Assembly: GCA_012932865.1 (NCBI GenBank)
Contig: SAXG01000059.1
Coordinates: 124,001 to 188,000 of the forward strand
Direction of reading: 5' to 3'
Source: Amylostereum areolatum
Taxonomy: Eukaryota; Basidiomycota; Agaricomycetes; Russulales; Stereaceae
DNA: 64,000 bases
Below, in pieces: positions 12,501 to 24,100 of this stretch. The first letter of the stretch is position 1. Every line of letters begins with the position of its first letter. The position numbers were made by a program, and so were the translations under genes. Below the pieces are notes generated by a model. The model had not been told where the DNA came from. It made no database searches and saw nothing but the letters and a program-made list of their open reading frames with translations.

Positions 12501-12795
12501 TTATTCCACCCACATTCCAGAATGTGTTCGGGACTTTGGACCACTCCATGGCTTTTGGTTCTCTTCGAACGAATCAACAAAATTCTGAAGAGCTACAACA
12601 GTGCGAACCATTCCGGTGGTGAGCTGGAAACCTTCTTTCGGGAATTCCACAGGACAATTCAGCAATCTCGCACGGTACGTGCAGTACTTCCCCCCCTCTC
12701 ATCTTCTCACGCTGACTTTTGTGCTGCTGTACGCCTTGGGCATGTACGTTGGTTGATGCGTGCGGAGCACCCAGTTTTTAATGTTGCCCCAAGCT
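9518..12795 (+). pseudogene. Plavaka-type (CMC/Tnp2-like) transposase gene, frameshifted
   Basis: Cut-and-paste transposases of this group are abundant in agaricomycetes. The start ATG at 9,518 gives MPPCHCIFKNCQGK, a Cys-rich N-terminus typical of the group, then a Pro-rich linker. Later exons carry IIYLLVSWLHTHFHLPF, WRLVPRRDGLYTDNFDGR, GIMPGPKEQDPDQVQRF, CDKPAAHKLGGFGSHSHTF with FCTRCW, IDPMHNLLLG, and FERINKILKSYNSANHSGG with FFREFHRTIQQSR near the end. Introns of about 50-70 bp fit between these. Two frame breaks remain: near 10,150-10,165, where the acidic linker frame and the following hydrophobic segment differ by one, and at about 12,562-12,566, where the expected WFSFER is broken by a missing base. 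The element is therefore probably dead unless these are sequencing errors. I found no terminal repeats. Confidence 0.8.
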
Positions 12796-13189
12796 CTCGG
12801 TAACACACTGAGCTGACCCTGCTTCGTAGACATAACCTCTGTGTAGGCTTCTGGTGGCCCGACATATATGATACCACACACAGCGGTCGCGACTTTCCTA
12901 AGTCCAACAACCTTCCTGCACCCGTGCGTGGGTCCACGCCATGAGCGCGTCCTGTGCCAGCATCATGCTTGGCTGGAAATACCAACGACTCGAACATCAC
13001 TGAAGACTCCCGAAACGTCGTCGTAACAAATCAGACGACCTGCCGCCGCGATGCATCCCAGTCTTGCATCGGCGCAATGCTCTTCGGCTGCTTCACATTC
13101 GTATCCGTCTTTTTGATTCGCCTCCAACCACCTCAGCGGCTTCTTTCTGCCCATGGCCCCACCATCCTTCCGTTTGCTGTCAACCTCAA
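12796..13189. other. Spacer between two transposon-derived genes
   Basis: It covers the expected 3' end of the Plavaka-type gene and the 5' side of the next one. No motif, repeat or RNA gene seen. Confidence 0.35.
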
Positions 13190-14780
13190 CATGGACAATG
13201 CAGGCTTGACCGAGGTAGTTCTTGCCTTCGGCGTTGGTATCCTGGTGTTGATCATACGTGCGATCTACCTGCGGCATGCGCACACATCACGTAAGTAATG
13301 ACTTTTTCCGATCGAAGGGCTCCACTTACCTTGTTGTATTCCACCATAGTTTCCGAACACGAAGCAGTAATAGCAAAGTCCGCGACGCCGGAAAATACAG
13401 TGGAGCGCAACTCAATCAATGTGTTCGTTCCCGGTCTCACGCACAAGGAGGTACTTCTTGGTACGTCCTTTTGTTCTCGTCCAGCATTCAAGCTTGACAA
13501 ACATCTTATGTTCTTAATAGTCATGAAATCCGATCAATCTGTTGGGGACGCGCTATCAAGGCTCCGGCGTCGACATCTCCTCCCGCGCCTCGCGCGCGTT
13601 CAATACTCGGTCTTTTCAAGGGGATCAGGCCGACGACCACTTTGTTAGCACGACATCCTGAAAAATGTTGGTATCGGCGATCTTTCAACTCTGCACATCT
13701 GTGCGCAGATTCTAGATGATGTGCGTGGCACAGGCTCAGGTGTGTACCCCTTCGCGCTGCTTTGACAGATGTCGGAGGCTAAAGGTGATCAGATCGGCTT
13801 TCGCGGGCGACAGCCTTCACAGAAAATACGGGGCCATTTTCATCCGAACACGCTCAATGTGAGGACCCATAGTCACGGTCGTGTTACCGACTCATTCTGA
13901 CGTTTTCTGATGTAGATTTCAGGCCTGACGGGTGTGTCAAGTTCATCTGTATCCCATGCTCGAAGTACAATCCACCCCTTCACCTACATCACCGCCACAT
14001 CGAGGAACATGAACAGTCGAAGGCTCACAGACAAGCACTCAAGCGCTTTCAACCCGAGCCTGTCGACAGTGACGAAAACGGTAGCTCACAAGGCCCATCC
14101 GGCTCGTCATCCTTACGAAGTTGCCGGACGAGCTCCGAAGCGCCAAACCTGGCGATCGTACACGGAGGGCTCGTCGGATTACTCGAGTGGGTGGCACAGA
14201 GCGGAAGCAACCGGGGTTCAAACATCCTCTTGCCGTCATGTCCGCCCTCGCCGCCGATGAATGGAGACGAAGATCTTCAGACGGACTGGGATGCTATCGG
14301 AATGGATGGCTTCCGTCTCCAATCGTCTTACGAGGAAGCCACGATGGCCACGATGGCCACGCGTTTGCTCGCATATCTACGGGAAGACGGAGCAATAGGC
14401 GAAGATTCCGACGACGAGCCTTGCGAGCGAAGATACCGAGTCACAAAACCAGGACCCTCCAAATGACGCATCAAGTGAAGTAATTGGCCGGCGACGCGAC
14501 ATGAGTGCAAACATGGAGATGGATGGGTGGTTCCCTTGGCCAGACAAAATGGTGCGATTGTGTCTCTGTACGATCCATCCTCAACCCGGAGCTGACATGA
14601 GGTACAGACATGCATCCTGGACATCCTTTGACACATTCCACATTGTGCCTTCTCTGATAGACGGAACAGTGCGATACGTTGGGCTATGGCCACTACAGGT
14701 GTCACTGAGCTTCCATCAGAGCATGGCATGAAAGATGTTGACCGCACACTCCAACAATTGTTGATTATACCACCTACGAT
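13190..14780 (+). pseudogene. 5' half of a decayed transposon-derived gene (Plavaka-like family)
   Basis: The first exon (ATG 13,190) encodes a membrane-like segment, VVLAFGVGILVLIIRAIYL. Next come INVFVPGLTHKEVLL and, after an intron and frame breaks, VGIGDLSTLHI, a pattern resembling a ubiquitin-like fold. At about 13,920-14,050 a Cys/His segment follows (FICIPCSKYNPPLHLHHRH), then an acidic linker, then WFPWPDKM with TCILDILDTF at about 14,530-14,640, and WAMATTGVTELPSEHG near 14,690. The last two segments are characteristic of a large basidiomycete transposon protein family whose middle and C-terminal parts appear at 30.1-32.1 kb. An extra base near 14,420 shifts the frame, so this is a pseudogene. 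The family name is from memory of similar proteins and is moderate. Confidence 0.5.
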
Positions 14781-14950
14781 TTCGTACCCGGTACGATGGT
14801 GCTTGGTTCACCTCGCCGGTCATTTTATTCTTACTGAACGACTCGTACTTTACGCGTCACGATTACCATTAGGGGTCGTGACCGTTCCCCCTTTCTGGTC
14901 CCTTCCGCACTACCTATATCTCGCTCGTCCCGCTCGTCTCCTTCTCCCTC

Positions 14951-15117
14951 AGTCGTTCTCTACTGCAGTCGACTGAGGTGAGCTTCTCGTTTATTCATCC
15001 TATTTCTTACTTGTTACTTACCGGTACTGTAGATCGCGTTCGCGTCCCTACAGGTACTTCTACTAATAGAGTCGTTCTCTACTGCAGTCGACTGAGATCG
15101 CGTTCGCGTCCCTACAG
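14951..15117. repeat. Two interleaved direct repeats
   Basis: A 27-bp sequence (core CTCTACTGCAGTCGACTGAG) occurs at 14,951-14,977 and 15,070-15,096. A 22-bp sequence (core GATCGCGTTCGCGTCCCTAC) occurs at 15,032-15,053 and 15,096-15,117. They lie about 100 bp outside the left end of the giant hAT element. The pattern suggests a local duplication or repair scar. Confidence 0.85.
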
Positions 15118-15210
15118 AGTACGAAAGACAACAACAATTGTGCGGTCTTCAAACTTTGAAGTACTACGGGCGCTCTGGGGAATATATATTACATGAATGA
15201 CTTTGCCGCC

Positions 15211-15218
15211 ATTGTAGC
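15211..15218. repeat. Target-site duplication, left copy (ATTGTAGC)
   Basis: This 8-bp sequence directly precedes the terminal TAGTGTTGCC at 15,219 and is repeated exactly at 30,063-30,070. Eight-base duplications are the hAT-superfamily rule. Confidence 0.9.
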
Positions 15219-15715
15219 TAGTGTTGCCGCAGCTCCGAGATTTATTAGCTCCGAGCCGAGGTTCCGGCTCTGATCTGTACCTAGCTCGATGGATCGCGGA
15301 CCTTAATTCATGCCTGTTCTACATCTAACGAACAGAGCATCATGTCAGCTTGTGTCTCGGCTCAGAGTCGGTCAACGGAGTCCCGAACTGCCTAGTTGTT
15401 GACATGTTACCAGTCAATGTGGAGATCTCGTCAGCCCACGCGTGTAGCGAATGCCACACCTGTCGGATGCAGGGACCGTCTTTTATGAGTACTGACTCCC
15501 AAGCACGATATACATACAAGCGAAAAATGACTACAGATAATACAAGAATCCGCGCCGCATCGCCCTCTCCGCAGGGAGAGGAGATCCCCACGTCCACCGC
15601 TCCCTAACAATACAACCCGCGCGCGAGCTCCGCCTTGAGCTTTTTCACCTCGCACGCACACCTGGTCTTGACCTCTCATCTGCACAGGTTATACAGCAAC
15701 TGAGTGCATGTTCGG

Positions 15716-17600
15716 CTAGATTGTGCGGTGAGCACGCGAACACGAACGAGGGGAGGAGTTGTGCGCAGGAGTTGTGCGTGCTTCCTCATGTACGTGGTCT
15801 GCTAACATTCCATGCGCCTTGAGCCGAACTGCGAACACGAAAAATGTGTTGATCAGTATCAAGAAACACCAGTTCGATACATAGGAAAGGGGGACGTACA
15901 ATTACGGTCCAGGCTGCCAAGTAGCACCACCTTTGCCATGCCCTTCGTATCACGCTCACATCCACACTCGCCATCGCCACCGAGGATCGCCGAATGGTCG
16001 ACCCAATGCTCGTCCTTCCAGACCGCTGCGCGGAGGATGAGGTCGTCCATATTGCACTCCCATGCGCCCTCGCCCTCGCCGCTGAAATCGACCACTTCGC
16101 TGCGGACATTGAGAGAACTGAGGTAATTGCCGCGTGACGTTTGCACCTTGAGCGAGGTTGAGTGCGAACGAACATGGGAGATCAAGAAGGCGACGGCCAA
16201 TTTTGCAGCCTCGCCGAGCGCAGTGGCGTTGGTCCCCAGTCCATCGAGCTCCATGATGACAGGGAGCGGGACGACAACAGTCCATCGTCCGCTCTCCCCA
16301 TCGCAAGCGATGACAAAAGGATGTTGGTATCCATAATGAGGACGCTGAACCCAGGGACGAGCTTGAGAGAAGGCCGGACGGATCCTTTGGGAGCAGCGTG
16401 CGGGCATTTGCGCCTCTGGGTTGGTGGCGCCGACGAGGTCGGGGGTGATGCGCTGCGTTGCACTGGCTGAAGCAGGTTGCGAAGATAGCGCCGGCGAGCC
16501 TACAGAAATGAGAGGGGTGAAGGCAATGAGCATCAAACTTCGCTCTCAAGCAAAAAGGCTGCCATACCTTGAGCTCTCGAACCTCCTCCGTATCCTCATC
16601 GCCGTCCTCGCTCTGGCTGGAAGACTCGCCAGGGTTATCTATGCCGTCGGCGTCCACTTCCATCGTGTCGACGACACTCCATCGGGTGCCCCTCAAGCAT
16701 TGCTTCTCCTCCTCCTCCTTTGCCAAGCGCTCCTCCTGGGCCCACAACACAACCTTCACGGCCAGCGGACCCTCGATGGACCACTCTCGATCGCCGCACC
16801 AGGTGAAGCCGTCCACGAGCCTGGAGAACCGCGCGCCCGCCCACGCGACACGCTGCCAACAAAGATCGGTATCTTCCACGCGATCGCTGTCGTCCTCATC
16901 CACCAACATGCCGTCGTTGCCATCCAAGCCACGCGGTGGTCCGTGCTCATCCAGCACCTCCATCTTGCAGCTCACCGTCATGCTGCCCGACAGCGGCAAC
17001 GCGTCGTCCGGTTCGTCCATTTTCCAGAACCCGCATTCGAAAAGCTAGCGGCCTGTCCAAGCCATACCATGCACGCACCAGTCCTCTGGGAGGGCAGTGC
17101 GCGTGGGGAGCTTTTTCCCGGCGCTTTGGGAATTCGGGAGGGCACGACTGGGTGCTTTGGAGAGGACCAGGGCATAGCGTGTTCAAGCAGCGCCACCACG
17201 TTGTGGGTCTTGAAAACGGTGGCGAGGAAAGTCGGGATGATGGTGATGTAGGAGGTGACACCAGTGTGGGAGGTGACACTATCAAGCGCGTGGGACAGCA
17301 TGGTGAAGGTGAGCTCGACAGTCATTGTAAATGCGGGAGGGGTCGCCTCGGACGCGGATGGCTCGGAAAGAGTGGGCGGAGGCGAGCCAAGGATGGCTTG
17401 AAGTCGTTGAGCTGGATATTTGTGAATAGCATGCCATGCATGAGGACGAACAGGTCCGATGCGCTCAAGTCCAGTTGCGCGCGACGTGCTTGAGCGGCCG
17501 GGGACCACGACTGGATGACGTGCTCGCGCGAGAATGCTGAAGAGTGCGTGGCAATCAAACTGTGCATCAAATACACCGTGTCGATCATGGCAGAGAAAAC
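15716..17600 (-). pseudogene. EST1/SMG6-like gene with PIN domain, broken
   Basis: Relatives act in telomere maintenance or nonsense-mediated decay; the C-terminal PIN domain is a ribonuclease fold. On the minus strand, HGMLFTNIQLNDFKPSLARL (about 17,400-17,460) is the hallmark of the EST1 central domain. It is followed by LTFTMLSHALDS, FLATVFKTHNVVALLEHAMP, MVWLG, CGFWKMDEPDD, then GFSVLIMDTNILLSSL and VVVPLPVIMELDGL of the PIN domain, NMDDLILRAAVW, and KVVLLGSLDRN. A short intron separates this from the last exon with LKAHGMLADHVHEEA and a stop at 15,716. Breaks: the expected WIMMAV-type segment after LARL is missing, a frame shift lies near 17,041-17,052, and a deletion with frame shift near 16,300 separates the PIN Asp motif from the rest. 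It lies inside the giant hAT element and is interpreted as captured and decayed. Confidence 0.72.
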
Positions 17601-18093
17601 GGACTAACCTCTTGCTAAAATGGTATATTGTTCGAAGGTCCTCGCCTTCAACGTCGCGACTGAGTTGATCAAGGTATCGACGAGGCCTATGGTCCCCACA
17701 AGCTCCACATCGCAAGCAGGTGACGCACAGAACGATCACGTGCATACAGGCTCACCAAATGAGACTCTTTTGGACAATTCTCTCGGACGGTCACGGTGTT
17801 TATCTTTTTGTAGCAATCTATAGTACGATAGGTAACTAGTTATGCAATAATAACCAGATTGGTCGAGCTTAAGTGATCTTCGGAATTCAAACAAGTTCGG
17901 CGCTTAATCTGGCTCGCGCAAGGCGCCGCGCCCACAAAACACTTCTTTGACATCTTTGAGACACTGCTCATCCTGATTCCTCGTACGTCCTCGTGTCTCT
18001 TCCCCATCGTCAATGCCTGACTTGCGTTGCAGGAAACACCCCTTCTCAGCCTGCACATACTAAAATTCACCCAGTTTGAGCTCGAAGAAAAGC
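17601..18093. other. Spacer inside the giant hAT element
   Basis: It probably includes remnants of upstream exons of the EST1/SMG6-like gene, but I cannot delimit them. No other motif seen. Confidence 0.3.
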
Positions 18094-18520
18094 ATGTTTC
18101 ACCATCCTCCTCCTCCTCCCGCGCTCTCTGCCACCGCCCGCGTCCGCACGCCGTCCACTGATGCCACGTCCGGAGTCCAGTTCCATGAAATTGCCGGTGT
18201 CGAGATGCGCGAGTGCGTCTCGACGAACAGTGGCGATCTCTGAACTCAGGTCCCCCAGGCCGATCGCGAGTGAATCAAGGCCGACCTTCCCAAACTCGTT
18301 CTCAACGAGTCAAGGTGCATTCGTCCAACCTTCGTTTGCGAACTGGGACTCACGCGTCACAGTCAAATCACTCGCCACACCACTACCCACGCTATTGCCG
18401 CCATCGCTGGGATCAAGGACTCGCAGCCAACTCTCCACATCATCAATGCCCTCTCGATGAAGCTCCCTCCCTTCCAGGTCTTCTCTCCTCTCCGCAAGAC
18501 CCTCCAGCAATATTTCTGAG
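18094..18520 (+). pseudogene. Unidentified coding remnant upstream of the KDEL-receptor fragment
   Basis: From ATG 18,094 the frame reads [20 protein letters not shown], then meets a TGA, continues with QVPQADRE, meets another TGA, and goes on with [14 protein letters not shown] later piece reads [20 protein letters not shown] and [19 protein letters not shown]. The regular amphipathic text suggests a real host protein whose stop codons arose later. I do not recognise the family. It runs into the KDEL-receptor fragment without a clear boundary, so capture of two adjacent pieces, or a fusion during capture, is possible. Confidence 0.4.
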
Positions 18521-18527
18521 TCCGTCG

Positions 18528-18878
18528 GTCGCCATCCTCTCCCAGCTCTTCATGCTCCAGTGCACAGGCAAGGCGGAAACCATCACTACCCACTACCTTG
18601 CCACCCCCGGCGCATACAGGGCTCATTACATACCCAACTGGATGTACCGGTGCGTGCGCGCGGTTTCTCTCTCGGATACGTGCCCTAGAACCGCCCCAAC
18701 AGGCATTTCTCGGAAGGCCTCATCGCCGTCGCCGCAGGCCTTGTTCAAACCGGGCTCTATGTCGACTTTTTCTACGTGTATTTCACAAAGTTCGTCCCCC
18801 ATCCCCGCTCCTCCCTCCCTTATCCACCTAATAACTCTCGCAGTGCTCCAAGGTCAAAAGTTTGAGCTCCCGGCATAA
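18528..18878 (+). pseudogene. KDEL receptor (ERD2-type) C-terminal fragment
   Basis: ERD2 receptors are seven-helix Golgi proteins that return KDEL/HDEL-tagged proteins to the ER. Only the last third is present: [40 protein letters not shown], an intron (18,650-18,702), then [20 protein letters not shown] with VYFTK, a second intron, and [11 protein letters not shown] before the stop at 18,876-18,878. These match the family's last helices and tail. No upstream receptor exons exist here. A one-base shift just before VAIL and loss of a clean donor after VYFTK mark it as a non-functional captured fragment. It lies inside the giant hAT element. Confidence 0.8.
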
Positions 18879-21112
18879 GCCCGTACAGACTGGCACCACA
18901 TTTTATTCATGTACTTAACGTTCCAGAAGTATCTACCCCGTTGCATTGTCCCCACCGCATTACGATCTTCCATGCTCGCTTCCACCCATTTGAGCTGCTG
19001 CGTTCCGGAGGGCTACGTCGGGGGACGTAGTTGTATGCTGGTCATCCACGCGTACCTACTCGTAAGTATGTCAACATGTTTCGTAATAGCCAAAGCATCG
19101 TAAGTTACGGTCCAGCTTACCACATGGCTGCAACGTCGCCGAAGACGTTTAGCTCGGAGACGAAGGTTGGCAAGCTGAAGGAGCAGCAGTTCTTGGTTGT
19201 GTGCGGAATCAACGGTGGTGTACATCAAGTTAGTAGGCGTATTGGCCTGGCTGTCTATGTCAGGTCTAGTTTTCGGGTTCTGATCGCGTTGAATCGGTAC
19301 TCACCATGGACACCTTAGACTGAGACATGTGGTGGGGGGAAAGCTTTGTCGTTTCTGTGATTCTTGGCTAAATAGTGACGTTAGTTGCAGGGTCTCGTGA
19401 CTCCGAAGTTGGCCAAATTGTCGGCTGCCTCTCAGGCCCCCTCACCATTCATATTCGATTGTGAAAACGGTACGCGCTCTCCGTTGCACTCTATATTTTA
19501 CTTGCACATCGCGTACTCTACGGTCCTTATGGGGTAACTCTCGAGATGCGGTGTGCAGTGAGCAGGTCGAGAAAGGCGGCACCACTCACTGCCACTCGCA
19601 CTTCGCAAAACCAACCACCACAGCCCGAGGTCACCCTCGACTTTTCATCCGCATGCGCTCTCTCACTCCTCTCCATTCAGTCCTCCAATAATAACTCTCA
19701 AAGTCCCCCTCTCTCACAGCCTAGCAAACTACACGCGCCTCGCGTCGCGCTGACCATCCCCCCGACCGACTTCACACCACGGACCCTTCTTCGGGAACAG
19801 TGCGTGTTTCTCAAGACTCTGGTCTAACCTCACGGAATAATAAACGATGGCTAGGATGCATTCGGACACGAGTCGTAACGCGGCACACCTAGGTTTAGCA
19901 ATGATATCATGTTTGTACCCTCAATCATGGCTCTTCGGATCCTCTCTTTTTCTCCGGCCTCGCCCTCCCCATCTCCCGAGTATGTTCCCGCACCAGGTGG
20001 GCGTCTGCTGTCCCCCACGCCTACTGCCAGGTTGGGTGTAGCTGTGCCCTCGCCCAGTCGCGAGCGCATGCGTAGTGCCTAAGGTAGCATCCGAGATCAG
20101 TTCGGATTGAGTGGACACCGGAGCCCTTCCCATTCTCCTTCGCCGCCACCTCTGCCCTCTCAGATATCCTCCTCTCCGCCGAACTCGGATACCGCATCGT
20201 CTGATCTATGCACGCAGCACCTCGCGGAGATGGCGCGCGTGTTCTATCTGGGGTATGGGACTCGACGGCGGGGACGGCACCGCCATTGTATCGCGTCTGT
20301 TCCGTCCGAACGTGGCATTAATTAGCAACAATTCTGTGTTTGTACCCTCAAATCTAGTACCGTCTCAAGATCCCTGTGGAATGTTCTACGGCGCGTCGAC
20401 TCCGACGATGTGGAACATCGGCCCCTCGATGTTCCTTCTGAACCAATGGTACACAAACTCGGGTGCTTGCGGAGCTGCTCAGCGTGGAGCTAGTGCTTCT
20501 CGGGAGCATTCAACTCTGTAGAAGCTCAGGGGATGCGCCCCGTGAATTGAAACGCGCATCGTGCAGCGCGGAGATTAAGGTAATCTGCTGTATCGTGCTT
20601 GATGCTCACACACGACAAGCACTCGTGGGTGCAGCCCTTTGCCCACACCTTTTTATCATCCAATGCGGTATCATCGTTTGCACTGTTGCAGGCCGACTTT
20701 TTCCGCAGAAGCCTGGTTTCTTGTTGACTCACGCGCTTTGTCCCGCAGCGCCCTCCTTCGTTATTGAGTTAGGTGCACGAGTCAAGCTGCGTGCTGCCGG
20801 TTTCCTCCTCAAATGTGTACACCCAAGATCTTCTCGTCCCCGAAGGATCCCGCAACCACGTCCGCCATGTTCACATGTTGCGTTAGCCGTCTACCGAGTC
20901 GGTGGCGAGCATCCACATGAACCATCCACGCACAAGGACGAGGTGGGTGATTTCGCTAAGGCAAATCTCATTCGCGGACGTTCATAGCAGCTCAAGTTGG
21001 CTCTATGGGTTCACCTCTCCGTCTCCGGCGATGCGTTAAGTTGTTTCCATCTCTGGCCGTGACAAAGTTCTTTGGTCCCACTAATGCGCGTTCTTTTCCA
21101 GAGCCTCGAGAG
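18879..21112. other. Cargo stretch of the giant hAT element, no gene identified
   Basis: Open frames at 19,461-19,827, 20,107-20,521 and 20,463-20,987 could include decayed exons, but I recognise no family and see no consistent splice pattern. GT-AG-like signals are frequent, which fits further captured and degraded genic DNA. Confidence 0.35.
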
Positions 21113-21120
21113 TATATAAT
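21113..21120 (+). promoter_or_regulatory. TATA box of the hAT transposase gene
   Basis: TATATAAT lies 53 bp upstream of the ATG at 21,173. Position and sequence fit a core promoter; it is the only such motif directly before the gene. Confidence 0.5.
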
Positions 21121-21172
21121 CGACCAACTGTCGCTTGCAAACGTCAGTCGCTCTCAGCGATTCTAGCACCCC

Positions 21173-24100
21173 ATGGCTCCTAACAAACCTCGCGCTCGAC
21201 CCGTTCGCTCTCCTGCAGCCTCTCAGCCGACCGCGCAGGCTACTTCTCAGCAGGCTACTCCTCAGCAGACGACCCTCTCGGATGATACTGCCGAGACCTT
21301 CGACTTGTCTGTCGCAGATGTGGACACCGACGACGGCGGTATGGGGCCCCGGGATATAGTTATTTTTTCTATCTTCTCACGGGGTTTTTCTTCCTCAGAT
21401 TCTCAAGGTGCGTCGCAGCCGGCCGCTCCGCAAGCGACACGCACAAAGTCCGGCACGAAGTCCAAATGGCCACCACGCCAAGCTGAAGACAGTACTCAAC
21501 GTCGCTCCCGCGGAAAGGTCCTCCTCGGAAGAAACGTCGCGAAGCCCGCATCCGATGTATCTATCGCGCCCCCCACCCCCATCAACCCGACCCAGCAAGC
21601 GTCTGGCCCGGTCGGCAAACGATGGGACATCACCTACTTCTTCGACCAAGATACTCTGGCCGCTGACGGGAAGAAGCGGAAGTGGTGCCGCCTTTGCATG
21701 TGCATTTTTTTTTTACCTTCAATCCGCAGAACGAGCTGACCGCTTACCGTAGGAACGTGCTCTACGAGAAGGGCCCAGACCATGTCTTCCACTCCGAAGT
21801 CACTTATAGCGCCGGGTCGGGCTACACGGCCGTCAACAAGCATCTTTATAACGAACACCTCGAGGAGTACGACGACGCGTGCGAGAAGTATGGGTGGCGA
21901 AACCAGTTCATCGACTCTCCGCCCCCTGAGCTCGAAGAAGTTCAAGAGGAAGAAGTCAGGCCCGAGTTCTCTGATGCGGCGTTCCATAATGCTTTGGTGC
22001 AGTTCATCGTTGCCGACGACCAGGTTCGTCATTCTCCTTCTCGCTTTTGTCTCGATTTGCTAATGAACCCTCGCTATGAACTTCGCAGAGTCTCAACGTT
22101 ATCGAGTGCCCCGAGTTTCGCCACCTTCTCCTCCTTCTCCGCGAGGATCTACGAGACGTGAATATTCCGCGTCACACAAAGCTCCGGGAGTTGATCTTGT
22201 TGAGCTGGAAGGATTTCTTTGACAAGCTGAAGCGGGAGCTTTTTGTAAAACTATCTTGTATTTCGTCGCGCCATTTTTCCGACTGATTATGACAACGCGT
22301 AGCATGCTGAAGGGAAAATTTCCCTAACCGCGGACCTTTGGTCTCGTCTCAACCTCTCCTCATATATCGCAATCACTGCGCACTGGATCTCCTGTCGCAC
22401 TGTCCAGGGTGTTGATCATCTCTCCTTCAATTCGGCCGTCATCGCTTTTCATCGGCTTGCCGGAAAGCACACTGGAGCTAACATCGCCCGAGTCGTCTAC
22501 TACCTAATCAAGCGGGCGGGAATCGAAAGAAAGGTAAGGTCACACAATGGCCCCGTCTGTTCATGTGACATCTGCTCATTGATCCACAGCTTGGACATTG
22601 GACGCTCGATAACGCTTTCAGTAACACAACATTCTTAGCTTGCCTCCGAGATCTACTTGCGGCCGACGGCATCATCTTCGACCCCGTCGACCAGCGTATA
22701 TGCTGCTTCCCCCACGTTATTAACATCTGCGCGCAGCATGTTATCAAGGCAGCCGGTGCCTCTGTCGCACAGACCAAGAAGGTCGTGATCCTGGAGGACG
22801 ATGAACCCACAAACGGGGAGGACGATGGCAGCGACTGGGGCGAGGATATATCCCTTCCCATCGTCACTGATGACGACACCGACAGCTCCTTCGACAATCT
22901 GGAAGAAGAGTTCGAAGCTATCATTTCTTCGATGAGCGATGCCACAAGGCGCAACCTCGTCGACGCGGTCTGCGCGATCATTCGCTACACTCGTGGGTCA
23001 GACCAGAGGAAGCAGGATCTCGAGCGGATCATCGTTACCGGCAACGCCACCGAGCTCTTCCGCAACGCACAGGGGGTCCCTACCGAAGTGAAACTCTTGG
23101 AGCTAATCATGTATTCTGCCACACGCTGGGACTCCTTCCAACTTATGCTGCTGAGGATCCGAGAGCTCCGTCCTGTACGTTTACACCTCCTGGACGCACC
23201 TAACCTCTGCTAACCGTCTCGCTGGCATACAGGCCGTGGATCTTTTCCTCTCCAATCCCCCGCACAACTCCAACAACCTCCGGCTCACCAATGACGAGTG
23301 GACACGCGTCGATGAACTGATCCTTTTGCTTGCGGTACGTCATGCTGAGTTCGAACATCCATGGAAGTGTTAATATTGATGCCATCGTCGTGTAGGCCCC
23401 CCATTTCGTCCAGAATTCCATGTCGGGCGAAAAGGTTCCTCTCTTGGCTGGGGCTATCCCGGTTTTCGAGACTTTCCTCACTGCATGGGAAAAAACCAAG
23501 AAGATGCTTCCTCACCTAAGCGGGATCCTCGACGTCGGCCTGAAGTTTGCCTACAAGTACTATAGCAAGATGGATGATACCCGCGCCTACGTTCTGAGCA
23601 TGCGTAAGTCATTTAACACATTCTTTGTCCCCGAGCATTGATCATACCGTCACTGTGGCAGTCGTTCACCCAGCAATACGCCTCGGATGGATCAACGAGC
23701 ATTGGGGCTCTGATTACATCGCTATGGCGCAAGACACAGTTCGCGATACGGTACGTGTCTTTTTTCTTCTAACTGATATCTCACCATTGAGGGGTTTCCC
23801 GTCAGATGGTGGAGTACCGCGAGGCAAAGGCAAGCCGAGCAGGCACCACACGCGCCCCGAGTCGTTCGTCGACTAGGCCAGTCACCCCTCGTAGCGACAA
23901 GCCTGCATTCTTTCAGCTCAACGAAGCATTCAAATCCTTGAACCTGAACCTCGATATGAACATCCGAAGCGGGTCGGAGGCAGTTGACGAAGACGACGCC
24001 GAAGACGACGACGAAGGAAGCGTTGAGCAAGAACTTCAGGCTTACCTCACATCTCGGTCTGTGAGCGAGACCATCGATGTTCTCGGATTTTGGCTGGTAC

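Noticed and set aside
16421..17251. 276-codon frame on the plus strand
   Set aside because: It is the antisense shadow of the EST1/SMG6-like gene, whose minus-strand reading has conserved motifs.
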